Notes under the pieces: model-generated
The model's input: only the letters and a program-made list of their open reading frames with translations
Told to the model about the DNA's origin: nothing
Databases searched by the model: none
Assembly: GCA_910822075.1 (NCBI GenBank)
Contig: CAJVGC010000592.1
Coordinates: 42,420,712 to 42,484,711, forward strand
DNA from: Senecio squalidus
Taxonomy: Eukaryota > Streptophyta > Magnoliopsida > Asterales > Asteraceae
Direction of reading: 5' to 3'
Length of the DNA stretch: 64,000 bases
In this document: positions 1 to 11,213 of the stretch, in pieces
Layout of the letters: each line of letters begins with the position of its first letter
How positions within the stretch are numbered: position 1 is the first letter of the stretch
Program-made: the position numbers and the translations under genes

Positions 1-2
1 GC

Positions 3-3000
3 TATACATGTGGGAAGCCGGGTCATATTAGTAGTGAATACCCTAATCCAATAAGGATTTGCTACTATTGTAAGGACCCGGGGCATATTAAAAGTGAATG
101 CCCAAAGTTGCCGCAAAATCAGAGGTTGTTGGTAGGACCGAAAGCTCCTTTGCTTCTTGAAGGAGGAGGTAGTGGAAAGAAAGCTGAAGATAATAAAGGC
201 CGTGGTCGTGCCTTTCAAATCACCACCGTAGAAGCTAAAGAATCGACTGATGTCGTTTCAGGTATTTTCATTGTAAACTCTCAACCTGCTTATGTGTTGT
301 TTGATTCGGGAGCAAATAGATCTTTTGTGTCAAGTAAATTTTGTGAAAAGTTTTCTAAGCCCCTTAGTAAGCTAGAGTATCCCTTAGAAGTAGAAGTGGC
401 GGATAATCAAATTGTTCTTGTGTCAGATGTTTATCATGATAATCAATTAGAGATAGAATCAACAAAATTTACGATAGATTTGATTCCAATGGTCATGGGA
501 GAGTTTGATGTTATAGTTGGTATGGATTGGTTAGAGAAAAATAATGCTATTATCTTATGTAAGATTAAAATTATTAAAGTTACCGACTTAGAAGGAAAAG
601 AAATTGTTATTTATGGAGAGAAAAAGAGTGGTGAAATGTCGGTTTGTTCTTTAATGAAAGCAAGAAGATATATGTCCCGAGGGTGTCAAGCATACCTTGC
701 GTATGTGGTAGATAAAGAGAAAGATAAGAAGGAATTAAAAGAAGTAGATGTAGTGAATGAATATGTAGATGTATTTCCCGAAGATCTTCCGGGCTTGCCC
801 CCAGAAAGAGAAGTAGAGTTTAAAATAGAATTGATTCCCGGTGCTGCACCTGTAGCAAAAGCTCCATATAGATTAGCTCCGGCCGAAATGAAAGAATTAA
901 TGAGTCAATTACAAGAATTGTTAGACAAGGGTTTTATCCGTCCCAGTTCTTCTCCGTGGGGTGCACCGATTTTATTTGTGAAAAAGAAAGATGGTAGTAT
1001 GCGTATGTGTATAGACTATCGAGAACTTAATAAGTTAACAGTCAAGAATAAATACCCGTTACCGAGGATAGATGATTTGTTTGATCAGTTACAAGGGGCG
1101 AAATTCTTTTCAAAGATAGATTTAAGGTCGGGTTACCATCAATTGAAGGTAAAGGAAGAAGATGTACCGAAAATAGCTTTTCGCACGAGGTATGGTCATT
1201 ATGAATTTTTGGTTATGCCTTTCGGTTTGACAAATGCCCCCGCTGCTTTTATGGATTTGATGAATAGAGTTTGTAGAACGATGTTAGATAAATCGGTTAT
1301 AGTCTTTATTGATGATATTTTAATATATTCGAAGAGTAAAGAAGAACATGCGGATCATTTGCGACAGTTGTTAGAGATTCTTAGACGAGAAAGATTATAT
1401 GCAAAATTTTCTAAATGTGAATTTTGGTTAGAAGAAGTTCAATTTTTGGGTCACGTAGTAAATGCAGAAGGTATAAAAGTAGATCCGGCGAAAATTGAAG
1501 CAATTGTCAATTGGAATTCTCCGAAAAATGTGAAGGAAATTCGTAGTTTCCTTGGTCTTGCGGGGTATTATCGAAGATTTATTCAAGATTTTTCTAAAAT
1601 AGCTTCAAGCTTAACCGAGTTAACTAGAAAGAATAAGAAGTTTGAATGGAAAGAAAAACAAGAAGAAGCCTTCCAGATTTTAAAGAAGAAATTAAGTGAA
1701 GCACCGGTATTAGTTTTGCCGGATGGAACGAAAGATTTGGTAGTTTATAGTGATGCTTCATATACCGGTTTAGGATGTGTTTTGATGCAACATGGAAGGG
1801 TTATTGCTTATGCTTCGAGACAATTGAAAGAAAATGAAAAGAAATACCCGGTACGAGATTTAGAGTTAGCGGCGGTCGTGTTTGCATTAAAGATATGGAG
1901 GCATTACCTCTATGGAGAAAGATGTACGATTTACACGGATCATAAAAGTTTACAATACTTCTTTACTCAAAATGATCTTAGTATGAGACAACGTAGATGG
2001 TTAGATTTGGTGAAAGATTACGATTGTGATATACGATACCACCCCGGAAAAGCAAATGTAGTTGCGGATGCATTAAGTAGAAAGAGTTCACAACCGGAAA
2101 TGAAACTTTACTCCTTAGCTTTGATTATTAATGCTAATTTCTTTGATTCGGTTAAAGAAGCTCAAGTAGAAGCAATTAAGGAGGATAATTGGAAAAGAGA
2201 AAGAATTGTGGGTCAAGTACAAAACTTAATGGAAGATAGCCGAGGTTTAAAGACTAGATCTGGAAGAATTTGGATTCCTAATACATCTGATTGTAAGAAA
2301 GTTTTACTAGACGGAGCTCATAAGTCAAAATATTCTATTCATCCCGGTAGTACGAAAATGTATAGAGATCTTAAAGAAGATTATTGGTGGCCGGGTATGA
2401 AAAGAGATATAGTAAAATATGTAGAAAAATGTTTAACGTGTTTACAAGTTAAAGCAGAACACCAAAAACCGTATGGAAGGATGCAACCATTAGAAATACC
2501 GGTATGGAAATGGGAAAATATTACCATGGATTTGGTGACGAAATTACCAAAGTCTAGAAGAAAGAATGATGCTATTTGGGTGATTGTGGATAGATTAACT
2601 AAGAGTGCTCATTTCTTACCAATTAAAGAGGCTATTTCATCGGAGAAAATGGCGGAGATGTTTTTGAAAGAAATTGTGGTAAGACATGGAGTTCCAATTT
2701 CAATAGTTTCGGATAGAGATACACGTTTTACTTCTCACTTTTGGAGGGGCTTTCAAGGAGAATTAGGAGTGAAACTTAATATTAGCACGGCTTATCATCC
2801 TCAAACCGATGGGCAAAGTGAAAGAACAATTCAAACATTGGTAGATTTACTCCGTGCGTGTGTAATAGATTTTGGGGGTAATTGGGATGATCATTTACCG
2901 TTAGTAGAATTTTCTTACAACAATAGCTATCAAGCGAGTATAGATTGTGCACCGTATACAATGTTGTATGGGAGAAAATGTAGAACGCCTATATGTTGGG

Positions 3001-3569
3001 GTGAGATTGGACAACGAGAATTGGGAGAAAAGGAAATAGTACAAATTACAACGGAGAAGATAGATCAAATTAGAGAAAGACTTAAGATGGCTCAAGATCG
3101 ACAAAAGAGTTATGCCGATAAAAGGAGAAGACCGATAGAATTTGAAGTTGGTGATTTTGTGATGTTGAAAGTTTCCCCATGGAAAGGAGTAATCCGATTT
3201 AGAAAGAGAGGAAAGTTAAGTCCGAGATTTATTGGGCCATTTAAAATTTTAGAGAAGATTGGAAAAGTTGCTTACCGGTTAGAATTACCCGAAATTCTAA
3301 GTAAGATTCATCCTACCTTTCATGTGTCAAATTTAAGAAAATGTCTTGCGGATGAGACAACATTTGTTCCATTAGATGATATAGAAATTGATGAGAAGTT
3401 GAATTATATAGAAGAACCGGTAGCCATTCTTGATCGAAAAATAAAACAACTTAGAACTAAACAAATTAGTATGGTTAAGGTTCAATGGAAGCATAGAAAG
3501 GGGTCGGAATTTACTTGGGAGCCGGAGAATGAAATGAAGAAATTTTATCCCAAGTTATTCGAAGAATAG
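3..3569 (+). CDS. Gag-Pol polyprotein of element A (5' truncated by window)
   Basis: One open frame runs from the window edge to the TAG at 3567-3569. Nothing shows a start codon inside the window. It opens with two zinc knuckles: the first has Tyr in place of the last Cys, the second (CYYCKDPGHIKSEC) is a normal C-x2-C-x4-H-x4-C. Numbered from base 108, the protease DSG is at about residues 66-68, the RT core FIDD at about 400, RNase H starts near 545 (YSDAS) and has the TDHKS motif, and integrase runs from about 740 to 1010. Integrase has a HHCC zinc domain and D-D-E residues (MDLV, SDRDTRF, DGQSERT). The C-terminus (VQWKHRKGSEFTWEPE) resembles a chromodomain. All catalytic motifs seen are intact and no frameshift is visible, so this copy may still be functional. 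It copies element RNA and integrates the cDNA. Confidence 0.93.
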   Translation, partial: YTCGKPGHISSEYPNPIRICYYCKDPGHIKSECPKLPQNQRLLVGPKAPLLLEGGGSGKKAEDNKGRGRAFQITTVEAKESTDVVSGIFIVNSQPAYVLFDSGANRSFVSSKFCEKFSKPLSKLEYPLEVEVADNQIVLVSDVYHDNQLEIESTKFTIDLIPMVMGEFDVIVGMDWLEKNNAIILCKIKIIKVTDLEGKEIVIYGEKKSGEMSVCSLMKARRYMSRGCQAYLAYVVDKEKDKKELKEVDVVNEYVDVFPEDLPGLPPEREVEFKIELIPGAAPVAKAPYRLAPAEMKELMSQLQELLDKGFIRPSSSPWGAPILFVKKKDGSMRMCIDYRELNKLTVKNKYPLPRIDDLFDQLQGAKFFSKIDLRSGYHQLKVKEEDVPKIAFRTRYGHYEFLVMPFGLTNAPAAFMDLMNRVCRTMLDKSVIVFIDDILIYSKSKEEHADHLRQLLEILRRERLYAKFSKCEFWLEEVQFLGHVVNAEGIKVDPAKIEAIVNWNSPKNVKEIRSFLGLAGYYRRFIQDFSKIASSLTELTRKNKKFEWKEKQEEAFQILKKKLSEAPVLVLPDGTKDLVVYSDASYTGLGCVLMQHGRVIAYASRQLKENEKKYPVRDLELAAVVFALKIWRHYLYGERCTIYTDHKSLQYFFTQNDLSMRQRRWLDLVKDYDCDIRYHPGKANVVADALSRKSSQPEMKLYSLALIINANFFDSVKEAQVEAIKEDNWKRERIVGQVQNLMEDSRGLKTRSGRIWIPNTSDCKKVLLDGAHKSKYSIHPGSTKMYRDLKEDYWWPGMKRDIVKYVEKCLTCLQVKAEHQKPYGRMQPLEIPVWKWENITMDLVTKLPKSRRKNDAIWVIVDRLTKSAHFLPIKEAISSEKMAEMFLKEIVVRHGVPISIVSDRDTRFTSHFWRGFQGELGVKLNISTAYHPQTDGQSERTIQTLVDLLRACVIDFGGNWDDHLPLVEFSYNNSYQASIDCAPYTMLYGRKCRTPICWGEIGQRELGEKEIVQITTEKIDQIRERLKMAQDRQKSYADKRRRPIEFEVGDFVMLKVSPWKGVIRFRKRGKLSPRFIGPFKILEKIGKVAYRLELPEILSKIHPTFHVSNLRKCLADETTFVPLDDIEIDEKLNYIEEPVAILDRKIKQLRTKQISMVKVQWKHRKGSEFTWEPENEMKKFYPKLFEE

Positions 3570-3605
3570 ATTTCGGGGACGAAATCTTTAGAAGGAGGGA
3601 AGATT
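3570..3605 (+). other. Conserved inverted repeat and polypurine tract of element A
   Basis: An inverted repeat ATTTCG-GGGA-CGAAAT (3570-3585) directly follows the pol stop. It is followed by a purine-rich tract (AGAAGGAGGGAAGA, about 3590-3603) ending against the LTR start. The polypurine tract primes plus-strand cDNA synthesis in this class. The same hairpin with changed bases occurs in elements B and C at the same place. Confidence 0.8.
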
Positions 3606-5508
3606 TGTAACATCCCGGTTTTTCGGAAATTAAAATATTTCGTAAGTATTTATTTAGTTATAATATAAATGTGGTTTATAATTATGTTATTTGAGAAGTT
3701 TATAAGTAAAGGACTAGAATTGTTAGAAAGATAGTTGATTTTAGTTAGAAAGGACTTAATTAGTTAATAATTCTAGTAATTGTTGTAAATTAAAAAGACT
3801 TGAGAAATTGAGGGACTAAAGGTGTAAAATTCGAGATGTGATGAGTAAGCCTTTGAGGTGTCAAATGCAGAATTTTCCAAATAAAATTTTAGGGGTTTTG
3901 AGTGTGTGTGTGTGTGTTCTTGAGAGTAAGCAAAGAGTAATTGGAAATCCTCAAAATCAAATTGTGTGGGTTAGTGAAGATTAAAAGAGAATCAAGAATA
4001 GAAGATAGAATAATCTAGCTAATTTGGTATTGGATTGAAGAAGGTAAATTTATATATATCCTTGTTATTATTTGATGAATTTGAGTTATGTTAATATGTT
4101 ATAATATTAATTGGATGTTTAATTGAAGAGTAGAAATGCTTAATTGGTTAAATTAGGTTTTTATAATTTGGGGATAATCTTGAGAATTGTTAATTTGAGC
4201 ATTTGAGTATGTTAATTTAATGTTAGAATTGTATGTTTTAGTTTTATGAAAGAGATAGAATATGGTATAATGATTTCTCTAGTTGGTGTTGCCAAATGGG
4301 TCAAATGACCCAAGGAGTGGCAATTGGGTAGAAATTTGATTAAAGAGAAAGAAATGGTCATTTGTATGTATTGTTGATGTGTATGTATAAAATGGATAGA
4401 AATTTGATATACTTTCATGTATGTGTAAAAGTTAACGGGTCAAAAACCTTAGAAGTGACATGATGGGTAGAAAATGATTTAACCAAGTAATGTTAAGTTG
4501 TTAGAAGAAAATGTATGATAAAGTTGTTGGTTATGTGATTATGAGTATTGAAGTTTTAGTATTTTGACCTTGTAACTCAGATTTGAAAGATAAGGGCAAA
4601 GGGAAGGCAACGTAAAGATAGTGAACGTAATTCGACATCAAGGTGAGTATACGAGACTCATTTTCATATGGTTATGTGTATAAAGTTTTGTATTAATCTA
4701 TTGAACATTTATAAGTAAGTCATTTCAAGTTATGAATTGAGTTGTTAACGGAATTAAGGTAAAAAGGTGGCGTATACTAACATGTAAGTGCAGGAAAAGA
4801 TCAAAACGGAAATTACCCCCAGCCACTGGGCCAGTTGCGGCGCAACAGGGACCAGTTGCGGCGCAACTGGGACTCAGTGGCCATGTGTAATTTCCAGACA
4901 TGTTAGTTGCGGAGCAATTGTTTTAGTTGCGGAGCAACTAGTACCTGGATCAGTTTTTAGTGTGTTTTAAAGTAGTTTAAGCATAGGAATGATATCATAA
5001 CATATTATTATGTTAGAGAAGCATAGAAAAGACATTTATATGACTATAGAAAGTACAATGGACTTTCATTAGTCGGGGAGAAGTAGAGTTAACTTTAAAT
5101 ACATACCGCGAGGGTATACAAATAACTTTTAATAGTGAGAAGGAGCATGAACCAACTTCATATAAGTTGGGAGAAGAGATTGATAAGACTTAAATAGTCT
5201 TGGAGATTTTTCTTAACATATGTCTACGTATATTCACTAGCTTAATGCTAATCTAGTTGTTGATGTTATGCTTATAGGTAAGAAAGACTTTTGAAATGCA
5301 AGGCAAGCACACAAGGCAAGGATGGGGACCTTTCTAGGAGTCAAATCTTTTGTAACGAGCTTCCGCTCAAAACATTTTAAATGTCATGTTAGTAGAAGTA
5401 GAACAATAACTTTTATTTTGGTGAAGTTATGTAAATATTGTTGAATGTTTTCTTTTAAAAAAAAAAAAAAAAAAAAAGATTTAGTGTGTTTTAGATCCAA
5501 GTGTTACA
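3606..5508 (+). repeat. 3' LTR of element A
   Basis: Starts TGTAACATCCCGG immediately after the polypurine tract and ends ...AAGTGTTACA, giving TG...CA termini over 1903 bp. Right after 5508 the sequence becomes a gag zinc-knuckle coding stretch of another element, which fixes the right boundary. It contains a GT microsatellite near 3902-3917, a cluster of short inverted repeats (4834-4938) and an A-rich run near 5457-5477. No protein is supported inside it. Confidence 0.82.
4834..4938. repeat. Cluster of four GTTGC...GCAAC inverted repeats
   Basis: Two copies of GTTGCG-G-CGCAAC (4834-4846 and 4855-4867) are followed by two relatives GTTGCGGAGCAA(T/C) (4906-4918 and 4926-4938). The arms are 5-6 bp with a 1-3 nt centre. 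The cluster is GC-rich within an otherwise AT-rich LTR. Role unknown. Confidence 0.8.
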
Positions 5509-8500
5509 GAAATTAGGACACGTGGAGGGTTTTTGTAGGAGTACTCCCGGATCATGTTACGAGTGTGGTACTTTTGGACACTATCGTGACAAATGCCCTA
5601 AATGGAATACCTCTCCTATCAGTTTTCCTCCTTCTACCATCATACCAGACAACGGAGTGGCAGGAACTCAAGATGTGAAGTTGCCATAGTCTGATGCTGG
5701 TTTCCGCAACCATTGGATCGCTTACGTGGAATTGCTTTGATCTATTCCGATGTTATTGTACTTTATTTCATTTTACACTATTGTACTTCGTTTATTCAGT
5801 TTATGTAAAACTTCGAACTTCGGATTCACTTATTCAATCTGATTATCCTTTTATCCTTATGAATGTTGTATCTTTAATTCTGATGGTATGATGTCTTGTT
5901 TATTCTAGCGCGACCATCGTTATGACTACTTTCGTTAACACTCTTGTACTATTGTTACAACTTATTTCTTTGAACCTTTATTTTTCGCATGAGGATTACT
6001 AAGCCTTGCTATAGCCTATAATTAAATTATCTAAGCATGATTAGTGACTCACCTTATTCTTTCACTTAATCAACTACCCTTATCCTTATTTTCATTTCTT
6101 CCCCGTGATCGTTTTCACGCCTTGTAACTTTCGACTCGTGTTATCCCTAAAAGAGATGAGAAGATTGCGACTCATAATTTTTCCACACCTTACTTTTTCG
6201 TAACCCCAATAAGTTAGACTTCACCTACGATGCAGAGTTGGCAAACGATTAGCTGTGGAAGAACTTCGTCGGAACTACCTTTTTGCCTTATTGACCGTTC
6301 ATGTCCTATCAAATTCTTCCTCGTCGAAACTGAGAATCCCCAGTACCATTTCTATCATGGATTGACCTCTTACGTATTGTGCCAAGTCCGTGTACCGCAA
6401 AGGATGATTCGTATGACTTTACAAGCACTGGTCCGTTAACCAATTTACACTACAAAACCGATTGGAGCCGATGCCGGTGTCATCAAATTTCCCCGTCACC
6501 CAGCATTCAATATTTTCCCTTTTAGCACAAACACATGATCATTCCTTGTTCACTTCATATTCTTGATTATACGATCCATTCATTACATATCATCATCGAT
6601 TCTTTCATTCCATATCTTATTTTCAATAAACCTTCGTTCTCTACATATTCTGAAACGGATCCTCGTTCATACCATGCCTTTGATTTACTCGTCACCTTTT
6701 CGCTATCGTGTATATGTATCCAACATTTTCATATTTCCGATCTTCTAGTCATTTCATATTTTCGACCTTTCGGTCATTTCATACTCTTGAATTTTCCTCG
6801 ACGTGCGTAGTCATGATACTATCCCGTCAGGCGTAAGCTTAATTAGTTCATCATTATTTCACCGCTCATTTTGCGTTCGGGATTATCTCATCGCGTATAT
6901 CATTTCATCTTCTCGATCACTTTCCTTTAATCCTTTCGCCTTCGCGACTTTCATCTTCGTCAATTTATATTTCAAACTATCGTAAACCTGAAGAATCACG
7001 AGCATATGGGTTAAGGCTATCCCGACCTACCTCGTCCACCTGACGACGAAGTATGATACAATGAATATAAAGGATTATCCTGATACTCGTGAATAAGCGA
7101 ATTTATTTCCGCAAGAAATTTCTGAACTTCTTTTAAGTTGACAAACTGAAATTTAGCATTTACCATATTCTTGAAACAACGCCTTTTGCGAAGTCCCCCG
7201 GATTTTTTATATCGCCTTCGGAAGTGGCAGAGTTTGCCTGGTCAGAATTATTAATTGTCTGATAGCAATATTATACGCCTTAGTCACTATCCGTAAAGTG
7301 CACATGTGAAATCTTCAAAGAAGAAAAACGAGTCGATATAATTGGGACTATTATTGAGAGCTTTATAAGCTAACGGTAGACAACCGGTAATTTTATCCCT
7401 CCAACTAATGACTCGTTTGAGTAATTCTTATTACCCTACAGAAGTTGATCTTCGGTCTGATTATCATCAATGAAGGACGACGTACTCAAGACTATTTTCC
7501 ATTCTCCTTACGATAATTACGAGTTCGTGCAATGCCGTCTGATTTGACAACGCGCAAGCAACTCTCATAAATTTTAAGAAATCGTATTCACCCTTCGTAC
7601 CTCGCCAATTTCGTGATGTTCCCTATCAACGACGTTCGTATTAAATCTCATATCCGTGAAGAGCATAAAGAATACCCTACTTTAATTTTGAATTTATTTT
7701 AGAAGAAGCGCCCGTACGCTAAGTATCCAAGGTGCAAGATTAATTGGTATGAGGCTCAGTTTATCGACCACGTGTGTAACGCAAAGAATACTTATTAAAT
7801 TCTTGCCAATATCTAAAACGTGGAGAAAACAACTTTTACCATAAGCACCTAACGATATTCATCCATCGTGAAAATAATCGATTCCTTTCATAAATTCGTC
7901 GAGAATCTTTCCTAATATCGTCTTTGATGACGAAACTTCTACAACAGTTGAACCATATTTGGTGGTCCCGGTCGGGAGAATGCTTTCCATTGATTGGAAC
8001 AATGCGATGTTGCGACCATTCTCAATTGACCAGTGAGTACCGAGAACTATACCGAGATACTGGCAAGATAAAGCGTACCGTGTACGCTAAATTCGAGATG
8101 CTTCCCGTATCCGAAAATTCAAAGAATTGCTAACAAAAAGACCTCTTGGAGAAGAGTTGCGTTGGAACGTGACTATGAAATTTTATACCTTCCGAATCGA
8201 GTTAGTGAGAACACTGACGTGGTTAATCATATAAAGACAATCCAACCTATTCGCCTACGTTTGTAATTATCCCTGTGCAGAGAGCTCGAAAGCTCAATTT
8301 ATTCGATCACAGAAGAATGAACGTTTCTTTGGTTCAACTAAGCATCTAGAGACAAAGAACGACAACGCATTGCATTCCCTTGATCATCACTAGAATCTGT
8401 GATTTTCGGAACTTCGTATGATCGCAAATGCAAGTCTCACTTGTGTCTCACCAAGTTTGTCGTATAGCTGTGGATAGAATTTTATTTAATCTGCAGGACC

Positions 8501-8830
8501 ATTCGAGTTCGTCACTTGTTTATTCTTTAAATATCATTCTCGTAAATCTCTAATTACAACCTTGCCAAAGCGGAGGTCTACAACTATCCAAAGATAGCAG
8601 ACGAATAGCCACTCGTAGGTCGCTCCACATTCTATTTTTGTTCACTCGTAACTCGCGTTTCGCATTACACGTCCTTTTGGAGAACCGTGATGTAGCTGTT
8701 TAGCTCGTTTCATACCTATGTTTACCTCTTTACTCATATCCACCCAGTTACTTTTCCTGGAGTCATTCGAAGATGTTGTGATTTTATCCACATCCTTCCT
8801 TATGCCTTTGTCCAAGTCTTACTCATAAGT
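5509..8830 (+). pseudogene. Decayed gag-pol of element B
   Basis: At 5509-5690 a gag zinc knuckle remains readable (CYECGTFGHYRDKC, C-x2-C-x4-H-x4-C) after a partial upstream knuckle. Reverse-transcriptase relics are recognisable near 7450-7560: DLRSDYHQ, matching IDLRSGYHQ of element A, and YEFVQCRLI followed by a stop, matching YEFLVMPFGL. Traces of the FIDD region follow near 7620-7670. Many stops and frame changes separate these pieces and no catalytic domain is intact. From about 5700 to 7350 I see only decayed sequence without a firm domain match. The copy is dead and clearly older than A or C. Confidence 0.72.
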
Positions 8831-8866
8831 AATTTCGAGGACGAAATTCTTTTTACTTGGGGAGAC
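8831..8866 (+). other. Inverted repeat and polypurine tract of element B
   Basis: AATTTCG-AGGA-CGAAATT (8831-8848) followed by a short purine-rich stretch (TTGGGGAGAC) that abuts the LTR start at 8867. It has the same arrangement as in elements A and C, although the coding region is dead. Confidence 0.7.
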
Positions 8867-9248
8867 TGTGACAACCGCAAATTTCGTAACACTTTTACGT
8901 TTTATAATCTACCGTTATTTTTAATTATTCTATTTTGACCCTATTATTATTGGTATTTATTTTGTTTCACGCGATTTTGGTTTAGTCGGGATTTAAATTA
9001 TTGTTTCGTCCTTCGTGACGTAAACGTTATAGTACCTAAGTGCCTAGCAAATTATAAGTATTCTCGTAAGTTAATATTGGTATTTTAAAGCCTTCGTCTT
9101 TTCGAGAAAATTAATGTTTAAAATGTTACAAAATCTACCCTCAAACTAAAAATCTTTTACAAGGTTAGTCTTTTAACGGAATCTGACGAAAACTATTGCG
9201 AATTCGGTCCTTTTAACGGACTAAATAACTGGTCAGTTTGGGACCCTA

Positions 9249-9282
9249 GTTGCGGCGCAACTAAGGACCACTGCGGCGCAAC
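9249..9282. repeat. Inverted-repeat pair in element B LTR
   Basis: GTTGCG-G-CGCAAC at 9249-9261 and a partly decayed copy (CTGCGGCGCAAC) at 9271-9282. Same core motif as in element A's LTR. Confidence 0.75.
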
Positions 9283-9614
9283 TCGCGCCAGTCAGACCAA
9301 GACAAAAATCGTTGTTGTTGCTTTATTGGAACCCCAACTCACATGCTACCATGTGATTTCTGCACAAAACTTACTCCAATTGGTATGGATGAGTAAATTA
9401 TGGATCCTTGACCATTTCAACTCATCTCTCATCCCAATTTTGATCCTTAAACCAAATTCAACCCATTTGGTCAATTTTGTGTCTCTCTCTAGAACTCAAA
9501 CTCTCTCTAATTCCTTTCAATTCCTGGAACTTTGAGAGAGAGAAATCACATTCTAAAGTGATATTTGAGAAGAGAAAGACCATTAGAAGACTTCATTTGG
9601 CTCATACAAATTCC

Positions 9615-10125
9615 GGTAAGCATTCTACCTTCATAAACTCATCTTTGACTTTTCATTCTAACTTCTTTTCTTGAACTCAAAGAGTTACTAATCAAACTCT
9701 TATATTCTTGCAAGGGATTTAACTTCAAGGTTCCATTTCCGGCTTACTCTAGAGTTGGAGGAAATTCTTCCACCTTTAGGAAATCGGTAAGTAAAAGCCT
9801 TGTAAAATACTTTCTTCCTTTATCTTTCCTTCTTAAGAATACATTCCTAACATTTCACATTTCTTGCTTAATTGGAGCCTTTTCTCCATACCTTGCTTGG
9901 AAAACTCTTCCGGCTCATCTAGGAGTTCAAGAGTTCATTCCGACGAAACTTGGTAAGCAAATCCCTTCCTAACGTTTCTCTTTCATTTTCTCTTTATAAA
10001 AACCATGTTCTAACGGTTGTTCTTTTCTTTTCTTCTCATTGGAATTATTATCCTCCACTTTTACTTGGAAGTCTTTTCCGGCGAAGTCCTTGAGCCTTCT
10101 AGCCATTTCAAGACTTTTCGGTAAA
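9615..10125 (+). repeat. Tandem array with about 168-bp spacing, each unit bearing a GGTAAG-like donor
   Basis: GGTAAG occurs at 9615, 9786 and 9952, and GGTAAA at 10120, giving spacings of 171, 166 and 168 bp. Each is preceded by a similar block: a TTTCCGGC- or CTTCCGGC-like string, then pyrimidine- and CTAG-containing text. The copies are diverged but recognisably one family. The motif matches the plant 5' splice-site consensus. Confidence 0.65.
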
Positions 10126-10659
10126 AATTACCTTTCTACCCTTCCTTGCTCTTTTCTTTTATTTTCCTTTTTGACACCTTAAAAATTAATCTAAAAACAT
10201 GTTAATATGGTTAAAATGTCTCATGACACTAAATATCTAAAAATGGCTTTAAAACTTAATAACTTGCCATGTTAATAGGTTATTAGAAAACTTAACCGAA
10301 AATGATATATTTAACATATATAAAACCGGATAATTCCATATAAGTTTATAAGTAAATTCGTTATCGAAAATGTTCCAACACTTCTCTTGAATAGTAGTGG
10401 ACTCGTAAGAATCTAAGTAATCTATATCTAATTATTACTATAAACAAACTTAACGAAAAATAACTAAAATCGTGTAAAATCTTGTAAAATAAATATATGT
10501 ATAAAAATCTATATGTTGTAAACTACTTATGAGTTATTTGACTAAATGACTCTTAATAACAATCTGTAACTATTTGCTTAAAACTCGAACTAACTAACCG
10601 GCACTAAAACGACTTAAACGATTTTAACAAAAACTGAAAAACTCACAACCTGAGCCTTA

Positions 10660-10693
10660 GTTGCGCCGCAACAAGCTTTAGTTGCGCCGCAAC
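10660..10693. repeat. Second inverted-repeat pair in element B LTR
   Basis: Two exact copies of GTTGCG-C-CGCAAC (10660-10672 and 10681-10693). This is the reverse complement of the motif found at 9249 and in element A. Confidence 0.8.
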
Positions 10694-11020
10694 TAGGCAA
10701 TTTTCAGCATCGTTTCGTTTTTGTTGCGTATTTTGACAATTTTAAGCATACGTAAACCTATTGTTAGTATACGTAAAGTATTATACACTGATAAACATAT
10801 GTTTTGGACTCAAAACATAAACGCAATCTTAAACAACATATTAATTACTAAAACACACTTTAAAACGTCTTTTTATCGTTAAATCGGTTATTTCTCCAAA
10901 AACGACCGAATCTTTGATTTTAAACTTAATCTTTTAAACAAACTTTATGAAACTAAATTCTAATTGTATTTTATTCAAATATTCAAAATTTATCTTTAAA
11001 AATATTCAAACGAGTCAAAG

Positions 11021-11213
11021 GTTGACTTTTGTTGACTTTGACATTCGTTGACTTTGACTATCTTTCAAACGGTTAACTTTAGTTGACTTTGACCAAGCCA
11101 ACTATCCTTGATATTGACTTTGGTTAATTTTGACTTTAGTTGACTTTGATTAGTTGACTTTGACCATGGTTGACTTTGACTTCGGTTGACTTTGACTTTG
11201 GTTGACTTTGACT
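11021..11213 (+). repeat. TTGAC-rich array (W-box-like) in element B LTR
   Basis: About 18 TTGAC cores in roughly 190 bp, mostly as GTTGACTTTGAC units. TTGACC/T is the core of the W-box bound by WRKY factors. Whether these are used is not shown by sequence. Confidence 0.8.

Larger units (their letters stand above)
1..5508 (+). mobile_element. Element A: Ty3/gypsy chromovirus, 3' part
   Basis: The 3' portion of a Ty3/gypsy LTR retrotransposon whose 5' LTR and most of gag lie off the left edge. Visible parts in order are the end of gag with CCHC knuckles, protease, reverse transcriptase, RNase H, integrase, a chromodomain-like tail, a hairpin plus polypurine tract, and a 1.9-kb 3' LTR (TGTAACA...TGTTACA). 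The order PR-RT-RH-IN is diagnostic of Ty3/gypsy, and the tail after integrase points to a chromovirus, probably Tekay/Del-like. Right after the LTR the sequence resumes inside a different gag (element B), so A is a nested insertion. The 5' target duplication cannot be checked because that side is outside the window. Confidence 0.93.

Noticed and set aside
6450..6470. CACTACAAAACCG as a CACTA terminus in element B
   Set aside because: Only the first eight or nine bases match, there are no subterminal repeats, and it lies inside decayed retroelement coding sequence.
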